From contig JALDYI010000001.1 in NCBI GenBank assembly GCA_032154105.1, forward strand, positions 164,589-228,588: a DNA stretch of 64,000 nt, in the 5' to 3' direction. How positions within the stretch are numbered: the first letter of the stretch is position 1; each line of letters begins with the position of its first letter. The notes under the pieces were generated by a model that did no database searches, had not been told where the DNA came from, and worked only from the letters and a program-made list of their open reading frames with translations. Position numbers and translations under genes: made by a program. Shown here piece by piece: positions 48,427 to 58,010 of this stretch. Source of the stretch: UBA6022 sp032154105. Lineage in GTDB: Bacteria; Patescibacteriota; Saccharimonadia; Saccharimonadales; Saccharimonadaceae.

Positions 48427-50751
48427 ATGGAGTCATCCTCTCAGTTTTCAAACGATTTACCGATCTTTGACTACCGGGAGGATATTGTTGCGGCTGTCGA
48501 TACTCATCAGGTGACGATTATTACGGCCGAAACGGGTGCTGGTAAGAGTACGCAGGTACCTCAATACCTGGCCGATCATGGCTACCAAAAGGTGATCGTG
48601 ACGCAGCCGCGAATTCTTGCAGCTCGAAACTTGTCGCGACGTGTTCGCGAAGAGTGGGCGCTTCGCACGGGTAAAGATAGCGACGAGATTATTGGCTATC
48701 GCACTGCGCACGAGCGAGACGATAGTCCATCGACGCAGGTGCTGTATTGCACCGACGGCTTGCAGCTTGTTCGCGAGATTACAGGTGCGGGTATCAATGA
48801 GCGCCAGGTGCTTGTGCTTGACGAGGTCCATGAGTGGAACGAGAATATGGAAGTGCTGGTAGCCTGGGCGAAGAAACGATGCCAAGAAGAGCCACGATTC
48901 AAAGTTGTTATTATGAGTGCGACCATCGAGACCGGGCTTCTTGCGGAATATTTTGGAACTGATGCGATCATTAATGTACCAGGCCGAAGCTTTGAAGTGA
49001 CAAAGCGCCGCGGGACCGACGTGATTAGCGAGATCTTTAATCAACTCCAGGCAAGCAAAAGCAATATGCTTGTATTCTTGCCTGGAAAATCAGAGATTCA
49101 AGATGTGGCCGATGCTATAAAAACCAAAGCTGATGCTGCGGGAGTGCCGGTCATCCCACTTCATAGTCAACTTGAGGCTAGTGCCCAACAGCAGGCGTTT
49201 ACTAAGTATCCAAATGGAAAAGTGATTCTCTCGACAAACATTGCACAGACGAGTGTAACGATTGATGATGTTGATGTCGTAATCGACAGCGGACTTGAGC
49301 GCCGTAGTGAAGTGCGAAATGGCGTCGAGGGATTATTTATCGCACAGATTTCACAGGCGGACTGTCTGCAGCGGGCAGGACGAGCTGGCCGTACGAAAGC
49401 GGGCGAGTATATTTTAGCTCCCTACGACACGATGCCGTGCCTAGAGTTTGATGAGCGGCCAGAATATGGGACGCCGGAGATACTCCGTAAGCATATCGAC
49501 AGACTGACGCTGCGTCTTGCTAATGTAGGTATAGACATTGAACTTCTTGATTTTTATCACGACCCAAGCCATAAGGCGATTGCGCGCGCAAAGCGAACAT
49601 TGATTGCGCTCGGTGCGTTGTCGACGGCAGGCGACGTGACTCGTATTGGTAGGCAGATGGAGCAATTCCCGGTTGAATCGAGCTATGCCCGCATGCTCGT
49701 TGAGGCACAGCAGTATGACAAGGTAGTTCAAGCTAAACTCGCGGCTATTATTGGCATTCAAGAGGTTGGCGGGATTGTTAAGGGTGGAACGCGGTATACG
49801 GGCTGGCGTGCGTATACTCGGCAGGCAAAGTCTGATCTTCTGGCGCAGTATGATGTTTTCTTGGCGCTGCCGGATATTCCCGACGATCTTTATGAGGAAA
49901 CGGGGATTATCAGTAAAAACGTCTCCAAGGCGCGCGAGGTGATGGAGCGGCTTGATCGCGATCTTGGCTTTGATACAGCGGCACTTACGGCCGTTACTCG
50001 TGAAGAGCAGGAGCCATTGCTGCGTTCAATTGTAGCCGGGCAGATCGATCAGTTGTGGCTCGTAGATGACGAGGGTGGGGCGGAGCATATTTCAACAAAA
50101 GCCCGCCGGGAGCTCTCGAGTAGTAGTGTCGTTCGTCATCCAAAGCTGGTCGCTGGTGTGCCGTTTGACCTCCAAGTGCCTACGCGCAGTGGTGGTCTTG
50201 AGACCTTGCATCTTGTTCAAGGTTTGACGGCCGTCAATACCGAATGGTTACTTGAACTGGCTCCGCAACTTTTTGCATCGCGCAGGGGGAAGGTTTATTA
50301 TGATCCGCGCGCAGGTCGTCTTATGACACGTCAGCTGGTGCGGTTTGGTGGTCGCGTGCTCGAAGGTGCCAGTGAGCCGGTAGAAGGTGATTCGCCGAAA
50401 TATCGCCGTGATTTTAATGACGCCTTCGCGACTTGGGCCTACGAGCAGCTTGAAAAAGAGCGACGTACGCTTGGCCGTTATCATACGAAGCGTATTCCAT
50501 CTGTGCCACTTCGCCAGCTCCAGCAGCAAGTACGGCACATAGCTGGCCATGTTAGTTCACTTGATCAGCTAGAGTCTGAGCAGAAAGTGCGCCTCCTTAA
50601 TCTCTCGAAGCTACATGCCCATCTTGGATCAGATTTTATGGCAAGTGTCGGCACGACTTCGAGAAGTTCTTCATTTCGTCACGATGAGCAATCGAGGCGA
50701 TCATGGCAGCCGCGTCATAAACGGAAATACGACCGAAGGCGCGAGAGGTAG
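48427..50751 (+). CDS. DEAH-family (HrpA-like) helicase
   Basis: A 774-residue RNA helicase-type ATPase. Walker A AETGAGKST (residues about 35-43), motif II LDEVHEW (DEVH in place of DEAH), motif III MSAT, and motif VI QRAGRAGR are present, followed by the HA2/OB-type C-terminal region. The last 40 residues are Ser/Arg-rich and basic. Relatives act in mRNA processing or ribosome rescue. It is three bases behind pheT and has no clear Shine-Dalgarno site. Confidence 0.88.
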   Translation: MESSSQFSNDLPIFDYREDIVAAVDTHQVTIITAETGAGKSTQVPQYLADHGYQKVIVTQPRILAARNLSRRVREEWALRTGKDSDEIIGYRTAHERDDSPSTQVLYCTDGLQLVREITGAGINERQVLVLDEVHEWNENMEVLVAWAKKRCQEEPRFKVVIMSATIETGLLAEYFGTDAIINVPGRSFEVTKRRGTDVISEIFNQLQASKSNMLVFLPGKSEIQDVADAIKTKADAAGVPVIPLHSQLEASAQQQAFTKYPNGKVILSTNIAQTSVTIDDVDVVIDSGLERRSEVRNGVEGLFIAQISQADCLQRAGRAGRTKAGEYILAPYDTMPCLEFDERPEYGTPEILRKHIDRLTLRLANVGIDIELLDFYHDPSHKAIARAKRTLIALGALSTAGDVTRIGRQMEQFPVESSYARMLVEAQQYDKVVQAKLAAIIGIQEVGGIVKGGTRYTGWRAYTRQAKSDLLAQYDVFLALPDIPDDLYEETGIISKNVSKAREVMERLDRDLGFDTAALTAVTREEQEPLLRSIVAGQIDQLWLVDDEGGAEHISTKARRELSSSSVVRHPKLVAGVPFDLQVPTRSGGLETLHLVQGLTAVNTEWLLELAPQLFASRRGKVYYDPRAGRLMTRQLVRFGGRVLEGASEPVEGDSPKYRRDFNDAFATWAYEQLEKERRTLGRYHTKRIPSVPLRQLQQQVRHIAGHVSSLDQLESEQKVRLLNLSKLHAHLGSDFMASVGTTSRSSSFRHDEQSRRSWQPRHKRKYDRRRER

Positions 50752-50760
50752 TCTGAATCC

Positions 50761-51594
50761 ATGGAGTACACGCAGCAATCCGACATGGAAGCAGATAAGT
50801 TTCGCGGTCGGGAGTGTATTCGAGACGTTCATAAAGGGGTTACTCACGAGATTATACATTGCAATGATGAGTTTAGCGATCGGGATCCTGTCGTGGTATA
50901 CCTTGGGCTTGGCACGACTGCGCTGACTTCGACAGGACAATTATACCTTGATACGTATGCACAGAAAATGCAGAGACCGATTGTGGCTATCGAGACGCCG
51001 GTACGGGCATTCTCAAGCTTTGAGCAGCAAACAGAAAGCCAGCTACGAGCCCTGCGAGAATATGGCATTGATCAGCTTGACATTACAGGAGCGTCGGCGG
51101 GTGCTATCGCCGCCTCATACCTTGCTGCGCAGGCGCAAGACGACGTGCGTAACTTGGTGACGGTATCGATTCCTAATACACGGTCTGATGCAGTAGCATA
51201 TGCGCGCCGAGTGCCGGCTCAATTTATCGATGGGATGCGAGAATCATTTGCTGTCTGGCGGCGGGGTGAATTTCGACAGGTGATTGGTCCGAGTGCGTCA
51301 AACTTATTTGATATACGTAAGCTTCCCGAGCTTATTCATACGACGAAAGAGGTATTTGATACGACACTCGATGATATGCCGTCTATGCTGGCGGCTTCAA
51401 CCCACTGGACCGACATCGTTGGCACGAAAGACAAGATGACTGACTTTCAGGATCATTTGCGTGTTGTTCGCTCGAGAAATGAATTGCATCCCGGATCGTC
51501 AACTTCATTTCTCGTGGCAGATCAGGGTCATGCATGGGTCACGCACCGATCATATTTGGCCGATCTCATTGGTATGATACTTCGCGAAAAATAA
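50761..51594 (+). CDS. Alpha/beta-hydrolase family protein
   Basis: A 277-residue hydrolase-fold protein: VVVYLGLGTT (oxyanion-hole strand, about 44-53), nucleophile elbow GASAG with Ser112 (110-114), and a C-terminal DQGHAW bearing the catalytic His. Substrate unknown. It begins nine bases behind the helicase gene, with AGAGG further upstream, and likely ends the pheS unit. Confidence 0.78.
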   Translation: MEYTQQSDMEADKFRGRECIRDVHKGVTHEIIHCNDEFSDRDPVVVYLGLGTTALTSTGQLYLDTYAQKMQRPIVAIETPVRAFSSFEQQTESQLRALREYGIDQLDITGASAGAIAASYLAAQAQDDVRNLVTVSIPNTRSDAVAYARRVPAQFIDGMRESFAVWRRGEFRQVIGPSASNLFDIRKLPELIHTTKEVFDTTLDDMPSMLAASTHWTDIVGTKDKMTDFQDHLRVVRSRNELHPGSSTSFLVADQGHAWVTHRSYLADLIGMILREK

Positions 51595-51605
51595 ACCGGA
51601 TTGGT

Positions 51606-51633
51606 TTGAGATTGCCTTAGCCCGGTGTATGAT
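51606..51633 (+). promoter_or_regulatory. Promoter of the cyo operon
   Basis: A -35 TTGAGA (51606-51611) and a -10 TATGAT (51628-51633) are 16 bases apart; a leader of about 30 bases precedes the cyoA ATG. Confidence 0.6.
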
Positions 51634-51668
51634 AAAGACATACTTATTATGCTTTTAGTTGGTAAATT

Positions 51669-52598
51669 ATGAAACGACTTATTAAGATTGTTGTTGCGCT
51701 ACTTATCGTTGGCGCGATTGCAATTGGCCTCGCGATGCTACTAAGAGGAGTCAATATTGACATCCTGAACCCGCAAGGTGAAATTGCTAGAAAAGAGCAT
51801 CAACTTATTATATTCACTCTCCTGCTGAGCCTGGTTGTTGTTGTGCCGGTCTTTGTGATGCTCATAGCCTTTTCACTAAGATACAGAGAGGGTAATAAAC
51901 GAGCCGCCTATCGGCCAAACTGGGAAGGTAATCGATGGCTCGAGGCGGTATGGTGGGGGATTCCATGCATCATTATCATTATTCTTAGTGTTGTGACTTG
52001 GCAATCGAGTCACGAACTTGATCCCTATAAAGATCTCGATTCGTCAGTTGCTCCAGTGAATGTTCAAGTTGTGTCTTTGCAGTGGAAGTGGCTGTTTATC
52101 TATCCCGACCAGCAAATCGCCACGGTAAATGAGCTTATTATTCCTGAAAAAACGCCAATCAACTTTACGATTACGTCTGATGCACCGATGAACTCATTCT
52201 GGATCCCAAGTCTAGGGAGTCAGGTGTACGCGATGAGTGGCATGTCGACGAAGCTACGGCTTATCGCAGACAAGACGGGCGAGTATCGAGGTTCGTCGGC
52301 CAATATTAGCGGGACAGGGTTTGCGGATATGAATTTCTTGGCGAAATCACGCACCAGGGCCGATTTTGATGCCTGGGTACGGCAGACGAAAGACCTGGAT
52401 ACGGGGCTCGATGAAGCAACGTATAAAATACTGGCCGAGCCGAATGTGCAGGAGCAGCCAATGGCCTATTCGCTTAAGGACGCTGGTCTCTATGATAAGA
52501 TAATCATGAAGTATATGATGCCTCCTGCGAAGGATGATGATAGTCATGAGACTGATCATGATATATATATGGATCATGCGCACATGGAGGGGATGTAA
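51669..52598 (+). CDS. cyoA: Cytochrome bo-type quinol oxidase subunit II
   Basis: A 309-residue protein: a first hydrophobic segment (4-25), two subunit II helices (about 46-69 and 91-110), and an outer cupredoxin domain. The copper A ligands (two Cys and two His) of cytochrome c oxidases are absent, which identifies it as a quinol oxidase. The C-terminal tail is rich in His, Asp and Met (SHETDHDIYMDHAHMEGM). Overlaps cyoB by one base. Confidence 0.93.
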   Translation: MKRLIKIVVALLIVGAIAIGLAMLLRGVNIDILNPQGEIARKEHQLIIFTLLLSLVVVVPVFVMLIAFSLRYREGNKRAAYRPNWEGNRWLEAVWWGIPCIIIIILSVVTWQSSHELDPYKDLDSSVAPVNVQVVSLQWKWLFIYPDQQIATVNELIIPEKTPINFTITSDAPMNSFWIPSLGSQVYAMSGMSTKLRLIADKTGEYRGSSANISGTGFADMNFLAKSRTRADFDAWVRQTKDLDTGLDEATYKILAEPNVQEQPMAYSLKDAGLYDKIIMKYMMPPAKDDDSHETDHDIYMDHAHMEGM

Positions 52599-54595
52599 TG
52601 AATCTGATAGAAAGTATAATGGGCCGACTGAGTTTTGACGCACTGCCGCAAGATCTTATTACACAGGTCGGCGCTGGCGGCATGGTGCTTGGCGGTCTTG
52701 GTATTGTAGCTGCGCTGTTTTATTTTAAAAAATGGACTTGGCTCTGGAAAAATTGGCTGACGACACTTGATGCTAAAAAGATCGGCATCATTTATATTAT
52801 TGTCGCGATCATTATGCTGCTTCGTGGTGTCGCTGATGCGCTGATGATTCGCGCTCAGCAGGCACTTGCGAGTGGCGATAACGCTGGTATTGTCACATCA
52901 GACACCTTCCAGCAGGTCTTTTCTGCGCACGGTACGATCATGATCTTCTTTGTGGCGATGGGGCTGATGTTTGGGCTGATAAATCTGGTGCTACCGCTTA
53001 TTATTGGTGCGCGCGACGTGGCATTTCCGTTCCTCAACTCGGTAAGCGTCTGGCTGTTTGTTGTCGGTATGATCTTAGTGAATATCTCACTGATATTTGG
53101 TGGTTTTTCATCGGGCGGCTGGCTGGGATACCCGCCACTCACGGAGCTGGCGTATAGTCCCGGGCCAGGAGTGGACTACTGGATATGGGCGCTACAAATT
53201 GCTGGCGTTGGTAGTTTGTTGTCGGGCATCAATTTCCTCGTGACAATTCTCAAGAAACGAGCGCCGGGTATGACGCTTATGAAGATGCCGATATTTGCGT
53301 GGAGTGTGCTGGTGACGACAGTGCTGATTATCTTTGCTTTCCCGATCCTGACTGGCACACTCGGTATGCTTGGGCTCGACCGCCTCATGGGTATGCACTT
53401 CTTTACGTCTGACTTTGGCGGCAACCCGATGATGTATATCAATCTCATTTGGGCGTGGGGGCATCCAGAGGTGTATATTCTTATTTTGCCAGCATTTGGT
53501 ATTTTCTCGGAGATTGTGGCGACGTTTGCGCGCAAAAGACTGTTTGGCTACAAGACGATGGTGTGGGCACTTTTTGCCATTATGTTTCTGTCATTTGTTG
53601 TATGGCTCCATCACTTCTTTACGATGGGGGCGGGCGCAAACGTAAATGCCTTCTTCGGTATTACAACCATGATTATTGCCATTCCGACCGGGGTTAAGGT
53701 CTTTAACTGGCTGTTTACTATGTATCGTGGACGTATCAAATTCTCAACGCCGATGCTGTGGTTTTTAAGTTTTGTGATGACCTTTACGATCGGTGGCGTG
53801 ACTGGAGTTTTGATGGCGGTGCCGGCGATTGATTTCCAGGTGCATAATAGCCTGTTTCTGGTTGCTCATTTTCACAATGTCATTATTGGCGGTGTGCTGT
53901 TTGGGTATTTTGCCGGACTTACTTACTGGTTTCCGAAGATCTTTGGCTTCACGCTCAATGAGCGGCTTGGCCGGTATGCGAGTTACTGCTGGACGGTCGG
54001 CTTTTTAGTCGCCTTCTTGCCGCTATATATCCTTGGCCTCATGGGGGCGACGCGTCGACTCGATCATTACGATGAGTCAACCGGCTGGAAAGGCTTGTTT
54101 ATTGTTGCCGGCGTCGGTGTGATCATTATATGTATTGGCATCGGTTTGCAGCTTCTGCAGTTGGTGGTGAGTATCGTGCAACGAAAAAAGAACCTTGATA
54201 GAACGGGTGATCCATGGAACGGCCGAACACTCGAATGGTCAGTGCCGTCACCTGCGCCGTTTTATAATTTTGCTGTTACGCCGGTTGTCCATAGTCGTGA
54301 TCAGTTCTGGGAAGATAAGCAGGCATTACATCGGGGTGAGAAGCTTGAGAAACTAGCGTATGAGGATATTCATCTGCCGAAGAATAGTGCTTTTGGGCTG
54401 GTGATTGCTGTCTTTGCATTTTTGATAGGGTTTGGATTGATATGGCACATGTGGTGGCTAGCCTGTGTTGGACTACTGGGTGTGATTGTTTGTATCATTA
54501 TTCGCACAAGCAATGACGATACAGAGTATCGCCTGAGCGCAAAACAACTCGAGATATTAGATAAGAAAAATAGGATGAAGGAGCAGTACTCATGA
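52598..54595 (+). CDS. cyoB: Cytochrome bo-type quinol oxidase subunit I
   Basis: A 665-residue, about 15-helix protein that carries heme b, the heme o-copper centre and the proton channels. Heme and copper ligand motifs are intact: FSAHGTIMIFFVAMG, WAWGHPEVYILILPAFGIFS, WLHHFFTMG and FLVAHFHNVIIGG. Length matches E. coli CyoB (663). It uses quinol to reduce oxygen and pumps protons. Confidence 0.97.
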   Translation: MNLIESIMGRLSFDALPQDLITQVGAGGMVLGGLGIVAALFYFKKWTWLWKNWLTTLDAKKIGIIYIIVAIIMLLRGVADALMIRAQQALASGDNAGIVTSDTFQQVFSAHGTIMIFFVAMGLMFGLINLVLPLIIGARDVAFPFLNSVSVWLFVVGMILVNISLIFGGFSSGGWLGYPPLTELAYSPGPGVDYWIWALQIAGVGSLLSGINFLVTILKKRAPGMTLMKMPIFAWSVLVTTVLIIFAFPILTGTLGMLGLDRLMGMHFFTSDFGGNPMMYINLIWAWGHPEVYILILPAFGIFSEIVATFARKRLFGYKTMVWALFAIMFLSFVVWLHHFFTMGAGANVNAFFGITTMIIAIPTGVKVFNWLFTMYRGRIKFSTPMLWFLSFVMTFTIGGVTGVLMAVPAIDFQVHNSLFLVAHFHNVIIGGVLFGYFAGLTYWFPKIFGFTLNERLGRYASYCWTVGFLVAFLPLYILGLMGATRRLDHYDESTGWKGLFIVAGVGVIIICIGIGLQLLQLVVSIVQRKKNLDRTGDPWNGRTLEWSVPSPAPFYNFAVTPVVHSRDQFWEDKQALHRGEKLEKLAYEDIHLPKNSAFGLVIAVFAFLIGFGLIWHMWWLACVGLLGVIVCIIIRTSNDDTEYRLSAKQLEILDKKNRMKEQYS

Positions 54596-55185
54596 GCCAT
54601 ACTACTGCGGCCGCGCATACGATTGAATCCCAGGAGAGTACGACGAAGCTTGGCTTTTGGATTTATCTTATGACCGACTGTGTTCTATTCGGCAGTCTGT
54701 TTGCGACCTATATCATTCTTCGTGACAATACCTATGGCGGCGTCGCAGGCAAAGATATCTTTGACATGCCGTTTGTACTTGCTGAGACGTTGATTCTACT
54801 GACGAGTAGCTTTATCTGTGGCTTAACCATGCTGGCGGTTCGACAGAATCGTCGCCGGCTGGTACTTGCAGGACTTAGTGGAGTAGCGCTACTCGGTGTA
54901 TCATTTCTGACGCTCGAGCTCATTGAGTTTAGTAAGCTCGCAGCAGGGGGTGCGACCTGGCAGGCAAGTGCTTTCCTGTCGGCATTCTTTACCCTGGTCG
55001 GTACGCATGGAGCGCATATCGCAGTTGGGCTGCTATGGCTGATTGTGATTGGCTGGCAAGTTGCACATAGGGGATTGACCAGTGGCGTGCGTCGTCGGCT
55101 AGGCCTCTTTGGTATGTTCTGGCACTTTCTCGATGTAATCTGGATCTTTATTTTTACAATTGTCTATCTTATGGGGGTGCTATAG
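54592..55185 (+). CDS. cyoC: Cytochrome bo-type quinol oxidase subunit III
   Basis: A 197-residue, five-helix subunit with KLGFWIYLMTDCVLFGSLFA at the start, TLVGTHGAHIAVGLLWLIVI and FHWFLDVIWIFIFT-type C-terminal helix (FWHFLDVIWIFIFTIVY). Start overlaps the cyoB stop (ATGA). Confidence 0.95.
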   Translation: MSHTTAAAHTIESQESTTKLGFWIYLMTDCVLFGSLFATYIILRDNTYGGVAGKDIFDMPFVLAETLILLTSSFICGLTMLAVRQNRRRLVLAGLSGVALLGVSFLTLELIEFSKLAAGGATWQASAFLSAFFTLVGTHGAHIAVGLLWLIVIGWQVAHRGLTSGVRRRLGLFGMFWHFLDVIWIFIFTIVYLMGVL

Positions 55186-55186
55186 T

Positions 55187-55561
55187 ATGGTGAAAAAAAG
55201 CACACAGACTTCTGTTCTATCGGCTGTCCGACTGTATGTTGCCGGGTTTGTTCTTGCTGTGGTTCTGACGCTTGCGGCGTATGTTGTGGTCGTAGAACAG
55301 TTGTTTGAGCAAAATATTGCGGTATTTATCTTGGTTGGCCTGGCACTTGTGCAGCTTGCGGTGCAGCTCGTCTTCTTTCTTCATCTTGGACAAGAGGATA
55401 AACCGCGCTGGAATATGGCAGTATTCCTCTTCACACTTCTCATATTAGTTGTTATCGTGCTTGGTTCACTATGGATCATGTATAACCTCAACTACAACAT
55501 GAACATGACGCCAGAACAGATGGACGAATTCATGATTAAGCAAAGTGATAAAGGCTTTTAG
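55187..55561 (+). CDS. cyoD: Cytochrome bo-type quinol oxidase subunit IV
   Basis: A 124-residue, three-helix subunit (VRLYVAGFVLAVVLTLAAYV, LVGLALVQLAVQLVFFLHLG and a final helix ending WIMYNLNYNMNM). The ATG at 55187 lies one base behind cyoC; an upstream frame from 55160 overlaps cyoC and is rejected. Confidence 0.92.
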   Translation: MVKKSTQTSVLSAVRLYVAGFVLAVVLTLAAYVVVVEQLFEQNIAVFILVGLALVQLAVQLVFFLHLGQEDKPRWNMAVFLFTLLILVVIVLGSLWIMYNLNYNMNMTPEQMDEFMIKQSDKGF

Positions 55562-56427
55562 TGGAGAGGCTGAAACTTTACTACCGGCTCGTCAAGCCGG
55601 GCATCGTGTACAGCAATGTCATGGCGACCGCCGCTGGGTTTTTGCTGGCATTTGCGCAAGTATATGAGTTTAAGTGGCTTGCGTTTATCGGGGTGATATT
55701 CGGTACGATGTTTGTGATTGCTTCTGCGTGTGTACTAAATAATCACATTGATCGCAGTATTGATACCAAAATGGCGCGTACGAGAAAGCGCGCAACGGCA
55801 GCGGGAAAAATATCGAGCAGGGCCGCACTTGTATATACGGCTTTACTCGGCATTGTTGGGTTTGGTGTATTAATAATCTTTACTAATACACTGACAGTTA
55901 TGCTCGGCGTGCTCGCGTATATTTCGTATATTGTGCTCTATGGAATAGCTAAGCGAACGACAGTCCATGGCACATTGGTCGGTGCGATTTCTGGTGGGCT
56001 GCCTCCTGTAGCGGGCTACACGGCACTGACGAATCAATTTGATATTGCAGCAATCTTACTCTTCTTTGTGCTCGTGGCGTGGCAGATGCCGCATTTTTAT
56101 GCGATAGCAATGCGACGACGAGCTGATTACGCCAGTGCGGGCATTCCTGTGCTACCAGTCGTAAAGGGTATGCGTGTAACCAAAGTGCACATCATTATAT
56201 ATGTAGCGTTGTATATTGTTGTGAATAGTTTGTTTACGGTTACCGGCTACACTGGGTATCTTTTCTTGGTTGTTATGACGATTGTTGGCGTCGTTTGGTT
56301 GGTTAAGGGCATTCGCGGGTTTAAGGTAGAGACTGACGAGAAATGGGCACTAAAGATGTTTGTCTTTTCGTTGTTCGTTCTACTACTGCAGTGCTTCATG
56401 TTGTCTGTTGGCGGACTGTTGCCATAG
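55561..56427 (+). CDS. cyoE: Protoheme IX farnesyltransferase (heme O synthase)
   Basis: A 288-residue UbiA-type enzyme that makes heme O for CyoB. The first Asp-rich motif is NNHIDRSIDTKMART (about 61-75), and WQMPHFYAIAMRRRADY (about 178-194) is the second family region. GTG start overlapping the cyoD stop. No other heme synthesis gene is present in the window, so heme b probably comes from elsewhere. Confidence 0.95.
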   Translation: MERLKLYYRLVKPGIVYSNVMATAAGFLLAFAQVYEFKWLAFIGVIFGTMFVIASACVLNNHIDRSIDTKMARTRKRATAAGKISSRAALVYTALLGIVGFGVLIIFTNTLTVMLGVLAYISYIVLYGIAKRTTVHGTLVGAISGGLPPVAGYTALTNQFDIAAILLFFVLVAWQMPHFYAIAMRRRADYASAGIPVLPVVKGMRVTKVHIIIYVALYIVVNSLFTVTGYTGYLFLVVMTIVGVVWLVKGIRGFKVETDEKWALKMFVFSLFVLLLQCFMLSVGGLLP

Positions 56428-56443
56428 CGTGTATACTGGCAAT

Positions 56444-56716
56444 ATGATAGTTTTACTTCACGTTATAATTGCACTTTTGAGTATTGTTCTAGCTGGATAT
56501 GCGCTTGCGCGCCCGTCGCGAAAAGGTCTCCTTGCGAGTTACGGTATGATGGCAGCAACACTAGGTAGCGGATTTTATCTTGTGGCCAGCGCGCCGGCGC
56601 ATATGATCGAAGCGTGCCTCATGGGCGTGGCATATCTTGTCGTCGTTTCAACGATGACGGTCGCTTCAAAGGTGAAGTTGGCGAATAAGAATGCTAGCAT
56701 ATCTCACATTAAATAA
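56444..56716 (+). CDS. Small membrane protein behind the cyo operon
   Basis: A 90-residue, three-helix protein (IVLLHVIIALLSIVLAGYAL, then about 32-50 and 58-75) of no recognised family. The -10 TATACT (56432-56437) ends six bases before the ATG, so it has its own leaderless promoter just inside the operon end. Placed between cyoE and ndh, a link to respiration is possible. Confidence 0.6.
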   Translation: MIVLLHVIIALLSIVLAGYALARPSRKGLLASYGMMAATLGSGFYLVASAPAHMIEACLMGVAYLVVVSTMTVASKVKLANKNASISHIK

Positions 56717-56737
56717 ATAAACAGACAAAGGGTAGAG

Positions 56738-57943
56738 ATGAATATAACAATTGTTGGCGGTGGTTTTGGTGGTGTAAAGGCGGCGCTCGAGCTTGCAAAG
56801 GACTCGACAAATGCCATTACGCTCATCAGTGACAAGCCAGATTTTCAGTATTATCCCGCCCTTTATGGAACGGCCACTGGGCATAGTCATGCCCAGTCCT
56901 GGGTGCCACTCGGTCAAATATTTGCCGGAAAAGACAATATCCGCGTAGTACTTGATGAAATTGTAAATATCGATCCTCATAAACATGTACTAACGAGCAT
57001 TGAAGGAGTGAAATATTCCTACGAGACAGTCATTTTGGCACTCGGAACAGTGACAACGTATTTTGGTATTGAGGGTCTCGATACCTATGCGTATGGCATC
57101 AAATCGGCGACCGAGATTAAAAAGCTTAAACATCACTTGTATAGCCAGTTGAGTGAGCGAGGTTCTGTTGATAAGAACTATGTTATCGTGGGCGCTGGCC
57201 CTACGGGGGTTGAGCTTGCTGCGGCACTCGGCTCGTATCTCGAGCGTTTATGTAAGCACTACGGAGTGTCTCACAAAAGTTTTAACATCAGTCTCGTCGA
57301 GGCGGCACCGAGAGTGTTGCCAAAAATGAGCGAGGTTACGAGCGCCAGGGTGAAGAAGCGTCTTGAGAAAATGGGTGTGAACGTACAGATAGGACAGGCG
57401 GTTCAGTCTGCCACGGCCGATAAGCTTATCGTCAACGGTAAGCCGATCAAGAGCCAGACGGTTATCTGGACATCGGGTGTCGCCAACCATCCATTCTATA
57501 AAGAAAATGGCCAACATTTTACACTCGCGCCCAATGGACGTGTGGTTGTCGATATTCGCATGCTCGCCGCTAAGGACGTGTATGTAATTGGTGACAATGC
57601 CGCGACGCAGTATACTGGCCTGGCCCAAACAGCGCTACATGATGCGATATTTGTTGCTGGCAACATCGGGCGCATGAAGAAAAAGCAGCCGCTTAAAGAA
57701 TATAAAGCTGTGATGCCGCCAGTTGTCGTGCCTGTAGGTGAGAATTGGGCGGTATTTGAATGGCGCAAGATACGTCTTAGCGGTTGGCTCGCCTCGATTA
57801 TTCGTCGCATGGCCGACCTTGTGGGATATTCAGATATTCTTCCGATTGGACTGTCACTTGGAGTATGGCGTGCACAGCGCACGCTTGAGGATGATTACTT
57901 TGCGCCAGCTCGTAAGAGCGATGCAGTAAACGACACAATCTAG
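56738..57943 (+). CDS. ndh: Type II NADH:quinone oxidoreductase
   Basis: A 401-residue flavoprotein. The FAD motif VGGGFGGVKAA is at residues 5-15, the NAD motif VGAGPTGVELAAALG around 150-164, and IGDNAATQYTGLAQTA the second FAD segment. The C-terminus has an amphipathic stretch (LSGWLASIIRRMADLV) for membrane binding. It passes electrons from NADH to quinone without proton pumping and would feed the cyo oxidase encoded next to it. Confidence 0.93.
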   Translation: MNITIVGGGFGGVKAALELAKDSTNAITLISDKPDFQYYPALYGTATGHSHAQSWVPLGQIFAGKDNIRVVLDEIVNIDPHKHVLTSIEGVKYSYETVILALGTVTTYFGIEGLDTYAYGIKSATEIKKLKHHLYSQLSERGSVDKNYVIVGAGPTGVELAAALGSYLERLCKHYGVSHKSFNISLVEAAPRVLPKMSEVTSARVKKRLEKMGVNVQIGQAVQSATADKLIVNGKPIKSQTVIWTSGVANHPFYKENGQHFTLAPNGRVVVDIRMLAAKDVYVIGDNAATQYTGLAQTALHDAIFVAGNIGRMKKKQPLKEYKAVMPPVVVPVGENWAVFEWRKIRLSGWLASIIRRMADLVGYSDILPIGLSLGVWRAQRTLEDDYFAPARKSDAVNDTI

Positions 57944-57956
57944 GCCGATATATGAA

Positions 57957-58004
57957 AGAGCCCCGAGGAGCACGCCCGGATGGATGTGCATCAACGGGGC
58001 TCTC
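57957..58004. terminator. Long GC-rich hairpin between convergent genes
   Basis: AGAGCCCCG pairs with CGGGGCTCT, and an inner GCAC / GTGC pair lies in the long loop. There is no long T run, but its position between convergent ndh and the 58011 gene suits a terminator. Confidence 0.6.
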
Positions 58005-58010
58005 TCGGGA

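Noticed and set aside
57957..58004. Riboswitch behind ndh
   Set aside because: The structure lies between convergent genes, not upstream of a gene, so a terminator is the simpler explanation.
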